Shown: piece by piece, positions 42,810-53,794 of the stretch
Position numbering within the stretch: position 1 is the stretch's first letter
Layout of the letters: each line of letters starts with the position of its first letter
NCBI RefSeq assembly: GCF_030704535.1
Contig: NC_081813.1
Coordinates: 11,029,501-11,093,500 of the forward strand
Direction of reading: 5' to 3'
Origin: Vitis vinifera
Lineage: Eukaryota; Streptophyta; Magnoliopsida; Vitales; Vitaceae
DNA length: 64,000 nucleotides
Made by a program: the position numbers and the translations under genes
The notes under the pieces: generated by a model
Database searches by the model: none
Seen by the model: only the letters and a program-made list of their open reading frames with translations
Told to the model about the DNA's origin: nothing

Positions 42810-44537
42810 ATGGAGGACACATGTGTCGATTTGCCAAGCGAATGTTGGGAACTCATATTCAATCACCTCCATCGCCACCACCATCAATTCTTGGAACCCG
42901 TTTCTCTTGTCTGCAAGAGCTTTCTCTCCCTCTCCAACCCACTTCTCCTTTCCTTAACCCTCTCTCCTCACACTATCTCGGTCCTTCCAAGACTCCTCCT
43001 TAGGTTCCAGCGCCTGAAAACCATAGTCGCTGAGGAATTTTGCGGCGACCTCGATGCTCTTCTCTCCCAAATTGCCCGATCCCACTTGAGCCTTCAGTCC
43101 CTCCATCTCTCCAAGCAGAAATCGGCTCCACTGGAGGGTCTTAGGCAACTGGGTTCCACGATGAAGAGCTTGAAGTCTCTGAAATGCTACAAGTTTGGGC
43201 GTTTATGCGATGGGGATTTGATTGAGATATCGAATTCTTTGCCATGGCTTGAAGAATTGGATATCAGTTATCCCACTTTCGAAGAAACAGGGGAAAGTGA
43301 AGGGCATATCACAGATGCTGGGATTGAGGCGATGTCTAAAAAGTTAAGGGAGTTGAGGAAGATTGACGTTTCCGGTAATTACTTTATTTCTGATAGATCC
43401 CTTGTTGCTTTATCGTCGAATTGTGTGTTTCTGAGAGAAATTGTAGTCCACGATTGCTGTTTCCTGACCCCGAACGGTATAGGTTTTGCCATCTCTAATA
43501 GTGCCAACTTGGTTTCCGTTTCGGTGAATCGACTGGACCTCAATTCTTCTCTTTTCCGGTCTTCCTTGCAGACCATTGAGAATTCCTTCATTTGTGCCAG
43601 AGCTTTATCTGCGATTGAATTTTCGAGTATGGTTATTTCTGATGCCCTTCTTTGTTCCATTGCCAAAGAACATCTTCCATTGAAGAAGCTTGCACTCTCC
43701 CATTGCCAGAATTTCACATTACTGGGGATCTCTTCGATTTTGCATGCATACCAATTTCTGAGTGAATTAGACCTTTGTGGGGCATATTTCCTTACCGACC
43801 AGTGTATGAAGGATTTGTCTGGGTATCTCTCAAATGTAACCTCTATAAAACTTGCTGCATGCTCTAAGCTGACCAATTCAACCTTCTTTATCCTCACAAA
43901 AAGCTGCTCCTCACTCACAGAAATCAAAATGGAGAGAACAAATCTAGGGGAAGAGGATCATGTCGTGGATTTAGTGAAGAATACTCGAATCAGGTCTTTG
44001 AAATTGGCTGGGAATGAGCGAATGAGCGATGACTCTCTTAGCAAGTTTGCATCTGTCTGCCCAAATTTGCAGCTGCTTGATGTGAGCTTTTGTGCTGGTA
44101 TTACAGGAGGAGGCATTGCAGAAATTTTGAAAAGTTGTGATGATGTTAGGCATTTGGAGGTAAACTTCTGTGCAGGTGTTAAGAGTTTTGGTGCAGATTC
44201 AAAACTTTCCAAATTGGGGGTTTTGAAAGCAGCAGGTTCGGGGATTTGTGATGAAGGGCTGGTAATGGTTGGACAGACATGTCCTTGGCTCCTGCATTTG
44301 GACTTGCGGGGTTGTTCTGGAGTGTCAACAAAAGGAGTGAAGGAAATAGTGAGGAGCTGCAAGGGATTGAGGGAGATCAACATCAAAGGATGTCTTGATG
44401 TGAATGCCAAGTTTGTAGCTAGGATGGTTTTCTCAAGGCCTTCATTAAGGAAAATAATACTACCAATTGGTTTTTTTCCAGGTTATAACCAGAGGGATTT
44501 TCTCCTGCGCCATGGATGTTTAGTTTGTTGTAGTTAG
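42810..44537 (+). CDS. F-box/LRR-repeat protein (575 aa), single exon
   Basis: The frame is uninterrupted from ATG 42,810 (MEDTCVDLPSECWELIFNHL) to TAG 44,535-44,537. Residues 7-48 form an F-box (LPSECWELIFNHL, then SLVCKSFLSLSNPLL), which binds SKP1 in SCF ubiquitin ligases. From about residue 85 to 555 there are cysteine-containing leucine-rich repeats, with LPLKKLALSHCQNFTLLGIS, LSELDLCGAYFLTDQCMKDL and LLHLDLRGCSGVSTKGVKEI. This is the FBL (F-box/LRR) class, whose repeats select the protein to be ubiquitinated. The target cannot be told from sequence. The chosen ATG is the first in frame after a pyrimidine-rich leader and gives an F-box at the expected N-terminus; a longer frame at 42,649 is in another phase. 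Length and intact frame support a functional gene. Confidence 0.92.
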   Translation: MEDTCVDLPSECWELIFNHLHRHHHQFLEPVSLVCKSFLSLSNPLLLSLTLSPHTISVLPRLLLRFQRLKTIVAEEFCGDLDALLSQIARSHLSLQSLHLSKQKSAPLEGLRQLGSTMKSLKSLKCYKFGRLCDGDLIEISNSLPWLEELDISYPTFEETGESEGHITDAGIEAMSKKLRELRKIDVSGNYFISDRSLVALSSNCVFLREIVVHDCCFLTPNGIGFAISNSANLVSVSVNRLDLNSSLFRSSLQTIENSFICARALSAIEFSSMVISDALLCSIAKEHLPLKKLALSHCQNFTLLGISSILHAYQFLSELDLCGAYFLTDQCMKDLSGYLSNVTSIKLAACSKLTNSTFFILTKSCSSLTEIKMERTNLGEEDHVVDLVKNTRIRSLKLAGNERMSDDSLSKFASVCPNLQLLDVSFCAGITGGGIAEILKSCDDVRHLEVNFCAGVKSFGADSKLSKLGVLKAAGSGICDEGLVMVGQTCPWLLHLDLRGCSGVSTKGVKEIVRSCKGLREINIKGCLDVNAKFVARMVFSRPSLRKIILPIGFFPGYNQRDFLLRHGCLVCCS

Positions 44538-45683
44538 TTCTTGAAGGGAGCAAGAAGAGATCTTTATTATTGAACCAGAAAATCTGTTTTCATTGCCGTT
44601 GTATAAGATTATTTGGCTGAATAAAATTGCTTGACATTGTATACTATCATCCTTTTGTGCCAGTTTTCGGCTCCTAGTTGGCCAAAGTAGAGGATGTTTG
44701 GGCATATAGAGGGCTGAATTATCCAGAAATCTTTCTGAGCAGCAGAATTACTTATCAATAACTAAGGACTGGTGATGATTGGAAGGCTACATTTTGGGTT
44801 GGTTGTTGCTTGAAGTGATAGCAGGACGTATAAAGGATGAGGTGGTTGATTTGAAGAGAATTCAGATAAATTTTTTGGGTTTTCATAAAGATAGATGTCC
44901 TAGTTTGAGTGTTGTTTTCAAGATCATCAGCATGTAACCATCTGGTTTCTTTCCTACCGGACCAGAGGAGCCTTTGTCCTGTGCCATGGATGTCTAGTTG
45001 GTAAGCTTAAGCTTCCTAGAGGAACATGCAAAGCAAACAGTATTACCTCTGTTTTTCAGTTACTATTTTGCATAAAATTGTTGCAGAGAATCAAGATTTG
45101 TCCTGTAGGATACAACTACAACTGTAAGTAATCAGTATTTGACTGTCAATCAAGATTTCTGTTTCAACAAATTTTCAAAGTTTTTCATATACCATGTTAT
45201 GGTCAAGTGTGGCAGCATGCTTAGGAAACTTGAGGACTTTTATTATCACTATGTGAATTGAGTTGAGGTTTATTCTACTGTAATCTCCTGGAAATCAGAA
45301 ACCAATCTGCAAAGATGCCCATAAAATCCCTACCAAGCTTTGAGCAGAACTCCCATAAAAGGCATGCATTAAGTGCGCTTAGGCTAGGCTCAAGGCGCAA
45401 CCACTGCCTAGTTATAGCGCCTTGCTAGCCAAGACATGCGCCTTATTGATGAGGCGTGCCTTATTGACTTTACTCTTCTTATTTATTTTTTTATTTTTAT
45501 TTTTCTGGTTTTGTTTTGTCCTTGAGGTGAGAAATTGGAGCCTCAAGACACATGAGTCTAGATCTTAGGATGCGTGATGGTTTTCGAAATTGTTGCTCTT
45601 CTTAACTTTTGCTTTTGGATGTTTGGTCATTTCTTCTGATTGTCTTGTGTTTGGCTACTCCAAGGATATCATATGTATCTAAT
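44538..45683. other. 3' flank of the F-box gene, with a partial copy of the gene's end
   Basis: The 3'UTR probably ends near 44,640 after 'aataaaattgcttgacattg' (a likely AATAAA polyadenylation signal at 44,620). At 44,940-45,000 the sequence 'ccatctggtttctttcctac' followed by 'gccatggatgtctagttgg' echoes the final coding bases of the gene (44,465-44,528). A G+C-richer stretch at 45,370-45,460 with repeated 'gcgc' and 'aggc' words looks like part of a dispersed repeat. Confidence 0.55.
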
Positions 45684-46290
45684 AAGGAGTGTAAACAAGA
45701 TCAATTCAATCGGTTTTTGGGTAAAAAAATAAACCAAACTGATATAATCGGTTTTATATGTGATAAAAACCGAACTGATTAGATTTTGAGTGAAAAACAG
45801 AACCAAATCAAGCTTTTTAAGGTCATTTTGGTTCAATTTTTGTGAATTCTGTTTCGACTCAATGCCTTTTTTTTAATCCTTAACCTAGTTGTGAATTTGT
45901 GTTTATTTTAAGCTTAAAGCCTATTAATTGGAGTTTATATTAAGTCATAAATCTAGTTTGTTTTTCAAATTAATTGAAACCCACTTGTATTTGATGTTAA
46001 AAATATATTACATGCATTGAGAATTAATTTAACCATATATAAAAACAATGAATTATTTTAATAAAATCTAATAAAAAAATAAAAAAATAAAAACAAAAAA
46101 CAAAAAACTTAGCAAATATCAAATTTAGTTCGGTTTTTATAGGCTAGGAGATAAGGAAATTGAAAAGCAAACCGATAGGTCGATTTTGAAAATTCTCAAA
46201 TTGAATTGACCTATTTTATTATTGAAAACTGATTGGTTTTGATTGATTTAGATCGATTTGTCAATTTTTTCAATTTTGCTTACACCCTTA
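45684..46290. mobile_element. hAT-like non-autonomous DNA transposon (MITE), about 607 bp
   Basis: The left end AAGGAGTGTAAACAAGATCA and the right end, whose reverse complement is TAAGGGTGTAAGCAAAATTG, form imperfect terminal inverted repeats. The flanking 8-mers TATCTAAT (45,676-45,683) and TATCGAAC (46,291-46,298) agree at 6 of 8 positions, consistent with an aged 8-bp hAT target duplication. The interior has the 'aatcggtttt'/'aaaccgaa' words common in such elements and no coding capacity. Confidence 0.65.
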
Positions 46291-46298
46291 TATCGAAC

Positions 46299-47787
46299 TC
46301 GTTTAGGTGTCATCTAACCATATTTCAAAATAGGAAAAAACTAAGTATATAGCTTTAAAAAAAAAAAAATTTCTCGTTTTTTTTAAGCATAAAAAAATAT
46401 ATATGTTAAACAATAAAAAACAAAAAATTAGAGCGTTTTCTAAAAACATATTTTACTTGCTTTCAATTGTTTTCACTTATTTTCTTAAAATTATTTTGAA
46501 AAATCATTATATAAATATGAAAATTAATTAAAAATAAAACACCATAAATAAAAAATATTTAAAAAAAATATTTAATAATATAAAAAACATGTTATTAACA
46601 TTTCAAGTTTAAAAAAAAAAAAATTTAGTCCTACGTAATATTATAGGACTATTTTCAAAAGTACTTTTCAAACGAACAGGTATGTTTGAAAACGATTAAA
46701 AAAATAGTTTTATAATGTTTTCTAAAACACAAGTTTTTATTAAAATTTGAAATGTTTGAAATATGTTTTTTTTTTAATGTTTCTAAATATTTCTTAAAAA
46801 TAACTTTTTATATATAAAGTTTTATTTTTTATGCAATTATTTTTTTAAATAGATCCCAAAAAATAAGAGAGAAAAATTAAGAAAATTAAAATATATTATA
46901 AAAAACGCCCTATTTTCAAAACAAGTTATCAAAATTTGTTTTATGTGAAAAAAAAAAAAACCCCCCTCCAAAGATATTGATTCAATATCCATTGAATTTC
47001 TCATCTTCACCCTAGAAAGAAAAATGAGAATAAGGTACCAACGAATAAGACCAAAATACAAACTAACAACAATAAAAGCAATGACACCTAAAGACAGGTG
47101 TGCCACAACTTGATTGGTCATACTTTTGGATACCAAACCCTCCAAAATACACCCACAATGAATAAAAACCCCATTCACCTTACTCATCTAGAGACATACT
47201 AGGAAAATTTGGTTAGTGTAAAATTTTGAAAAAATCGAGGAAAAAATGAGAGGGAAAGAAAATAAAAAGAAAAGTAGAAAAATAAAATAAAATTATATTT
47301 AAAATTAATAAATTATTTTTATATATTACTTTAAATTATTTAATTTATTTTAACTATTTTATATAAAAATTAAATAATTTGAAATTATATAAGCTTTTAT
47401 GTAATTTTAATTATATTTAATTTTTGAAAAATATTTTCTATAGTAAAATCAATTATGAAAAAATCCTGAACAATTTGTTCTTTTCTTACTAGTTCCCCTA
47501 ACCAAACATAGGGTGAAGAAAATAGTGATCCTTACCAAGTGTTTTCCAGTGTCCAATAATCAAAGTATTTAAGCAACAATGAGAATGGTCAAGGAAACTT
47601 CACTAAGCTGTAACCCTCTGTCTCTTATGATCTTATCAAGGAGAAGTCAATCCAATAACATATGAATATTCAAAGAAGACTTGCTTCGGCTTTAGCTGTC
47701 ATCCCTCATAGACCGGGAAGACTTTCATTTCTTCTGCAAATTCTAGCCTTCAAAGTGTTCAGCTTCCCTTGTTACCAAAGCTCAGCC
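46299..47787. other. A/T-rich spacer and upstream region of the NBS-LRR gene
   Basis: Low-complexity A/T DNA with A and T runs from 46,320 to 47,460, and no gene. The minus-strand frame 46,837-47,187 shows a hydrophobic but unrecognised translation and is doubted. From about 47,540 the composition becomes more normal; this is the probable promoter and 5'UTR of the receptor gene, with 'gtatttaagc' at 47,565 as a weak TATA-like site. Confidence 0.5.
47662..47787 (+). other. In-frame 42-codon upstream extension of the NBS-LRR frame
   Basis: ATG 47,662 is in frame with the receptor and starts MNIQRRLASALAVIPHRPGR. It would add a basic then hydrophobic leader (LSFLLQILAFKVFSFP) with no counterpart in the CNL family that I know of. 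It is more likely 5'UTR, but an alternative N-terminus such as an organelle-targeting or membrane segment cannot be excluded. Confidence 0.4.
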
Positions 47788-50703
47788 ATGGAATTAGTGA
47801 CTTCTGTGCTGGGTTCACTACTTGCAGACGTAGGTAGACATCTTTATGGCTTCATTTCTTCTGGAATTAGGAATTCCAGGCTGTATTTTAATGATCTGGA
47901 AAAAGAGATGAAGCTCCTGACAGACTTGAGAAATAATGTGGAAATGGAGGGTGAATTGGTTACAATCATTGAAGCAACTGAGTGGCTTAAACAGGTTGAA
48001 GGGATTGAGCATGAGGTGAGTTTGATTCAGGAAGCTGTAGCAGCCAACCATGAAAAATGTTGTGGGGGTTTCTTGAATTGCTGTCTGCACCGTAGGCAAC
48101 TGGCGAAAGGGTTCAAGGAGGTGAAAAGACTGGAGGAAGAGGGCTTCAGCCTGCTAGCTGCAAATCGAATACCAAAAAGTGCTGAGTACATCCCAACAGC
48201 ACCAATTGAAGACCAAGCAACAGCAACACAAAATTTAGCCAAAATAATGAATCTGCTGAACGATGATGGGGTTAGGAGGATTGGTGTTTGGGGCATGGGG
48301 GGAGTAGGTAAAACTACTCTCATCAAGAACTTGAACAACAAGCTCAGGAATGCTTCGTCCGCGCAACCTTTCAGGATTGTCATATGGGTTACAGTGTCGC
48401 AGGAGCTGGACTTGAAAAAGATACAAACACAAATTGCTGAGAGGTTGGATTTGGGGCTGATTATGAATGGAAGCAATAGGACTGTGGCTGGTAGGTTGTT
48501 CCAGAGACTGGAGCAGGAGAAATTTCTCCTCATTCTGGATGATGTTTGGGAGGGAATTGATTTGGATGCTTTGGGAGTTCCTCAGCCTGAAGTTCACGCG
48601 GGTTGTAAGATCATATTGACATCTAGACGTTTTGATGTTTGTCGGGAAATGAAGACAGACATTGAAGTTAAAATGGATGTCCTCAACCATGAAGAAGCTT
48701 GGAAATTGTTTTGCCAAAATGCAGGGGAGGTAGCCACATTAAAGCACATCAAACCATTAGCAGCAGGAGTGGCTGGAGAATGTGCTGGGTTACCCTTGGC
48801 AATAATCATCATGGGAACATCTATGAGGGGGAAGACAAGGGTAGAGCTATGGAAGGATGCATTGAACGAGCTTCGAAGATCAGTACCATACAACATCGAA
48901 GGGATCGAGGATAAGGTTTACAAGCCCTTGAAGTGGAGTTATGACTCATTGCAAGGTGAGAGCATCAAGTCTTGTTTCCTCTATTGCTCTTTATTTCCTG
49001 AGGATTTCTCAATCCAAATAAGTGAGCTTGTACAATGTTGGCTTGCCGAAGGTTTCATAAATGAGCAACAAAACTGTGAGGATGTAAAAAACAGGGGGAT
49101 TGCTTTAATTGAAAATCTGAAGGACTGTTGTTTGTTGGAACATGGTGACCATAAGGACACCGTGAAAATGCATGATGTAGTTCGTGACGTTGCTAAATGG
49201 ATTGCATCCACCTTGGAGGATGGAAGTAAATCCCTTGTTGAATCAGGGGTTGGACTTGGTCAAGTTTCAGAGGTTGAGTTATCAAAGCCTCTCAAGAGAG
49301 TTTCTTTCATGTTTAACAAAATAACAAGGCTGCCTGAACATGCTATAGGGTGTTCAGAGGCATCCACTTTATTACTACAAGGTAATCTCCCCCTGCAGGA
49401 AGTTCCTGAAGGATTTCTCTTGGGATTTCAAGCACTGAGGGTCTTGAACATGAGTGGAACCCAGATCCAGAGGCTGCCTTCTTCCATTCTGCAGCTTGCT
49501 CAACTTAGAGCTCTTCTTTTGAAGGGGTGCCTTCGTCTGGTAGAATTACCCCCACTGGGAAGCCTCTGTAGATTACAAGTACTTGACTGCAGTGCTACTC
49601 TGATCAATGAATTGCCAGAAGGGATGGAGCAATTGAAGAAGTTAAGGGAGCTAAACCTATCACGCACTATCCACCTGAAAACCATTCAAGCTGAAGTTAT
49701 AGCTGGGTTGTCTAGTTTAGAGGTTCTAGACATGACAGATAGTGAATATAAATGGGGTGTGAAGGGAAAGGTGGAAGAGGGACAAGCATCATTTGAGGAG
49801 CTTGAATGCCTTGAGAAATTGATTGATTTATCCATTAGGCTGGAAAGTACTTCATGTCCTGCTCTGGAAGATGTCAACTGGATGAACAAATTGAACCGAT
49901 TCCTATTCCATATGGGTTCAACCACTCATGAAATTCACAAAGAAACTGAACATGACGGAAGACAAGTAATTCTCAGGGGCCTCGATCTCTCGGGAAAGCA
50001 GATTGGATGGTCAATCACCAATGCAAGTTCTCTGCTCTTGGATCGTTGCAAGGGATTAGACCATCTGCTAGAGGCCATAACCATTAAGAGCATGAAGAGT
50101 GCTGTTGGTTGCTTCTCTTGTTTGAAGGCACTTACTATTATGAATTCTGGCAGCAGGTTACGGCCAACAGGAGGATATGGTGCTCGTTGCGACCTATTAC
50201 CAAATCTAGAGGAAATTCATCTCTGTGGTCTCACAAGGCTGGTAACCATTTCTGAACTAACTAGTCAGCTTGGACTAAGATTCTCAAAGCTAAGAGTAAT
50301 GGAAGTGACCTGGTGTCCCAAACTAAAATACCTTCTTTCTTATGGTGGTTTCATCCGAACATTAAAAAATCTGGAAGAAATCAAGGTAAGAAGCTGCAAC
50401 AATTTGGATGAGCTCTTTATTCCTAGTTCAAGGCGGACTTCTGCCCCAGAACCTGTTCTTCCCAAGCTACGAGTAATGGAACTGGACAATCTTCCCAAGT
50501 TGACATCCCTTTTCAGAGAGGAGTCATTGCCACAGCTGGAGAAACTTGTAGTGACTGAGTGCAATCTTCTGAAGAAGCTACCTATCACCCTCCAAAGCGC
50601 ATGTTCCATGAAAGAAATAAAAGGAGAAGTTGAATGGTGGAATGAGTTGGAGTGGGCTGATGATGCTATCCGTTTGAGTCTGCAGCATCATTTCAATTCT
50701 TAG
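47788..50703 (+). CDS. CC-NBS-LRR disease-resistance-type receptor (971 aa), RPS2-like class
   Basis: An intracellular immune receptor that recognises pathogen effectors or their effects. The frame opens at ATG 47,662, but the better start is ATG 47,788 (MELVTSVLGS). It has a strong gccATGg context and begins the coiled-coil domain as in this family. From that Met: CC region about 1-150; P-loop GVWGMGGVGKTTL at about 166; RNBS-A FRIVIWVTVSQ; kinase-2 LLILDDVW at 247-254; RNBS-B GCKIILTSRR. These are followed by GLPLA at about 334, RNBS-D CFLYCSLFPEDFS, MHDVVRDVAKWI at 461, and LRRs from about 530 to the end (LRVLNMSGTQIQRLPSSILQ). The tryptophan ending kinase-2 marks the non-TIR class. No intron or stop is present. 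All key motifs are intact, so the gene looks functional. Its pathogen is unknown. Confidence 0.93.
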   Translation: MELVTSVLGSLLADVGRHLYGFISSGIRNSRLYFNDLEKEMKLLTDLRNNVEMEGELVTIIEATEWLKQVEGIEHEVSLIQEAVAANHEKCCGGFLNCCLHRRQLAKGFKEVKRLEEEGFSLLAANRIPKSAEYIPTAPIEDQATATQNLAKIMNLLNDDGVRRIGVWGMGGVGKTTLIKNLNNKLRNASSAQPFRIVIWVTVSQELDLKKIQTQIAERLDLGLIMNGSNRTVAGRLFQRLEQEKFLLILDDVWEGIDLDALGVPQPEVHAGCKIILTSRRFDVCREMKTDIEVKMDVLNHEEAWKLFCQNAGEVATLKHIKPLAAGVAGECAGLPLAIIIMGTSMRGKTRVELWKDALNELRRSVPYNIEGIEDKVYKPLKWSYDSLQGESIKSCFLYCSLFPEDFSIQISELVQCWLAEGFINEQQNCEDVKNRGIALIENLKDCCLLEHGDHKDTVKMHDVVRDVAKWIASTLEDGSKSLVESGVGLGQVSEVELSKPLKRVSFMFNKITRLPEHAIGCSEASTLLLQGNLPLQEVPEGFLLGFQALRVLNMSGTQIQRLPSSILQLAQLRALLLKGCLRLVELPPLGSLCRLQVLDCSATLINELPEGMEQLKKLRELNLSRTIHLKTIQAEVIAGLSSLEVLDMTDSEYKWGVKGKVEEGQASFEELECLEKLIDLSIRLESTSCPALEDVNWMNKLNRFLFHMGSTTHEIHKETEHDGRQVILRGLDLSGKQIGWSITNASSLLLDRCKGLDHLLEAITIKSMKSAVGCFSCLKALTIMNSGSRLRPTGGYGARCDLLPNLEEIHLCGLTRLVTISELTSQLGLRFSKLRVMEVTWCPKLKYLLSYGGFIRTLKNLEEIKVRSCNNLDELFIPSSRRTSAPEPVLPKLRVMELDNLPKLTSLFREESLPQLEKLVVTECNLLKKLPITLQSACSMKEIKGEVEWWNELEWADDAIRLSLQHHFNS

Positions 50704-51829
50704 AATAGGCTCCGGAGAAGAAGGCTGTTGGTACCTCATTGCAAATATAAAGTAATGATGATGGGAGAGATGATATGGGCATAGAAAGCTACATGAAGAG
50801 ATTGGAACTGCAGGCTCTCCAAGGTTTCAAACAGCTCCATATATATGAGTGGTGGTGTAAGCAATCATGAGAGTGAAGTTGTAGAATAATTAATGTACAT
50901 TTGGCTATTTCTGTCCCATGTTGTTTCTACTGTGGGCAATTTTTCTTATACACAAAAGCTGTGAATATGATCCTGATCCTGCAATATCTTCCACACACCC
51001 CACACCCCCTTCATTTGTTTTTTTTCAATCATCCAAAAACATCATAAACTTGTTGGAAGATGTGATTGGTTTCCATATATCATTGGAGAAACCCCCATCC
51101 TTTTCCAAGTTTCATTTAGTGTTTAATATCAAACTTTAAAAATAACATTTAGGATATGATGAAGAAAATATATCTTAATTCACACTCCTAAATTCAATAT
51201 GATTTGAAGTTCTTCAAGTCACTGTCTTGAATTTCTTCTGATAACCGTCTTGAGTTCTTCTACCCTTAATAAATATTATGAATTTCAAAATAAGTCTAAT
51301 TTGATTTCATAACAAATTTATGGGAAAATGAATCAAAAAATTTTAAGAAAAGAAAACTTAATGTGGTTGTTAAGACCACTTTAATTTAGTTTTAACATTC
51401 TCCCACTTGGTTTGTAACAACGATTTTTAGTTTTTTTAAATTTTTTTTTATTTTTACTAAATTCATTAAATGGTTATCCATAATCACAATTACTTTAAAT
51501 TCCAAAATTATATAGCTTGAACAAACAAACTGCTAATATGGATTATGGTGGTCCGACATTACATTTTTAATATAATTCCAAATATACATCATAATATTAG
51601 TAATTTTCTTGTTTGAACAACCTTTAATGAAGAATTTTGGTTAAAATAATTCTATTATATCCACAAACTTCAATGACCCAACTTTAATGTTAAATACATA
51701 TTAATTCTGTTCTGAATATTATTCCATTAAAATGTGCATATAATAAAAACATGATAGAGTAGAATCATTATGAACAATAAAGTATCTCAATAAAAAAATT
51801 CTTTAACAAACTATGAAGACCCATATTAC
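50704..51829. other. 3' flank of the NBS-LRR gene
   Basis: The 3'UTR presumably lies in the first few hundred bases; no single polyadenylation signal is certain. The frame 50,918-51,139 has no motif. From about 51,150 the DNA is A/T-rich spacer, possibly already retroelement LTR leading into the copia remnant. Confidence 0.45.
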
Positions 51830-52340
51830 AAGAATGTTCCTTAAAGGTCTTTTGCTTCAATGCTTTAGTTGAAGGGTCCACAATCATTAAGTTGGTATTG
51901 ATGTGTTCAATTGACACCATTTGATTCTATACTCTTTCCCTCACAATAAGATATTTTATGTCAATAGCCTTTGGTACGCTTGAACTCTTGTTTTCAAAGA
52001 AGAAAACTACAACGAAATTATCACATAAAATTCTCAGTGGCTTTGAGATGGAATCTAAAATTCAAAGTCTTGAGATGAAGTTCATTAACTAAAATGCCTG
52101 AAAACCGGTCTCATAGCATACCACAAAATTCTGCTTTTATAGTGGAGAAAGCAATTAATGATTTCTTTGAATTTTCTATGAGTTAATTCTACCGAAAAAT
52201 AAGACTTACCTCATTTCAAATGAGTGGGTAAAACAAGTAAATACCAACTTCTTAAATATACATGAAAACCTTGAGTTGATGTTGTCTGTTCATACCCAAG
52301 TGGAAAAGGTTGCAATTGGCATTGACATATCAAATGCTCT
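51830..52340 (-). pseudogene. Ty1/copia RNase H remnant, heavily decayed
   Basis: On the minus strand a broken frame reads as the end of copia RNase H, with MCDNFVVVFF (C-D-N of the RNase H site), KAIDIKYLIVRERV and VSIEHINTNLMIVDPSTKAL. The last corresponds to the usual HI.T..M.AD..TK.L ending. Frameshifts and substitutions are frequent. No YVDD motif or LTR can be assigned. Confidence 0.7.
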
Positions 52341-53639
52341 ATTTTCTTTCATTGAATTCAAGGACATAGAATATCATACTCCAACGAACAATCTCATTGG
52401 TATGTGTGTGTGTGTATAATGATTATTAAACTTTATGATGCTAGAATAACACATTATAACAAATTTCCTTTTACATTTATATGTTCTCTCTCTTCCTCTC
52501 TCTTAGGCATATTAGATGTCTTTATCAAGGTTGATGCAATTGTTCCTATGAGAAGAAATGGAACTGATATTGAAGTCTATAGTCGGAATGTCACCCTCGT
52601 CAACTTAGAGCACTACTTTTTAAAAACTTTAGAAAAAACAAATTATTTCATTTTTTGAATCTTAATTATTTAACATTTATAATAATATTCTATTCTCATG
52701 TGTTAAAAGTAAGGATACTATCATCCTAACATTGTGAAGGGAATCTTACTTCATATGAAAGACAACTACTAGAAGAATTAGAAGCTAACCAACCAACCAA
52801 TAATTGCTTCATCAAAAGCAAAATTGACAACATATGAAGGTATGTAGACAAATCACATGTTATATATTCTTCTTGTTTCTTTTGTTTCTCTTCTATCATA
52901 TAAACTACTAATAAATAATTATTATTGGTTAGGTGAGTTTTCCTTGTCAACATTATCGATTACCATAATCCATATCAACCCAAATTTTCATCAATTTGAA
53001 ATAATGAAAGATCGGTATGCTTTACACGCTATATAACTATAACTTCACCTAAAAAAATGTTAATACTTGTATTAAAACTATTATACAGGGCAAACTCGAT
53101 CAGAGGTCTAAAGAAGGGAAATTTATCGCTCTAACAAAAATTGTTTAAGCAAAGCACATTAGCATTACAGATCTAATACAAAGACTGTTACTTGATTTTA
53201 AAGTATTTAATCTTCTAGAAAACACATTACTCATTTACAATAACAATCATTAATATTAGCAATATGAATGAATCTTGGTACGACGCATGTAAGAAATTCA
53301 ATAAGAAAGTGTTAATAAGGGAATAATGTATAGAATGTACTAAATATTGTAGAACAACCGCTAAATACCATCCAAGGTAATATCATAATACAACATGTCT
53401 ACAAATACTTTCTAATTACACCAAACATAGTTTCCATAATAACAAGTCAATTAGAGTTTCTAGAAGAAGTGACATTTATCCAGCTTACCAGTTACCCATG
53501 AAAGAAAGGAAAAAAAAGAAAGAAAAGAAAAATCTGTATGTCCGTTTGTCTATCATCCGTACCCTTGATGGTGCACGTGGCGTGATAAAAAATATTGGTC
53601 AAATGAATGAAAAAAAATAAAAAATTTGGAGAAGTTTAG
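52341..53639. other. A/T-rich intergenic spacer
   Basis: No gene is seen. A short (TG)n run lies at 52,400-52,416 and a pyrimidine-rich tract at 52,484-52,504. Small frames (52,404-52,658; 52,726-52,953 minus) carry no recognised motif. The last few hundred bases should hold the promoter of the gene starting at about 53,640. Confidence 0.5.
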
Positions 53640-53794
53640 AATTGAAAAGAGAAACTGAGAGCACACGGTTTCTGAAGAGGATTCCCAATTTCAACGTGTG
53701 CGTTTGTTGTCTGAGAAGGAATGAGTCCAACCCAACCCCGTCTCTTTCTTCAATCTTCTCCTTCTTTCTTCTCTCTCCAATATTCCACTTCCTG
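53640..53794 (+). other. Probable 5'UTR exon of the OTU-family gene
   Basis: A pyrimidine-rich segment ('ctttcttcaatcttctcctt' at 53,745 onward) ends in a plausible splice donor CTG|GTGCGT at 53,795. The matching acceptor TTATTCTAG at 54,951-54,959 precedes the coding exon. The transcription start is not determinable; the left limit is approximate. An intron of about 1.16 kb in the 5'UTR is a common arrangement in highly expressed plant genes. Confidence 0.5.

Noticed and set aside
43379..44410. Minus-strand frames of 182 and 150 aa across the F-box gene
   Set aside because: They are shadows of the intact plus-strand coding sequence with its codon bias.
46837..47187. 116-aa hydrophobic minus-strand protein
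   Set aside because: It arises from A/T-rich low-complexity DNA; hydrophobicity follows from T-rich codons and no motif is present.
48027..48717. Minus-strand frames of 168 and 160 aa across the NBS-LRR gene
   Set aside because: They are antisense shadows of the conserved NBS domain and have no independent motif.
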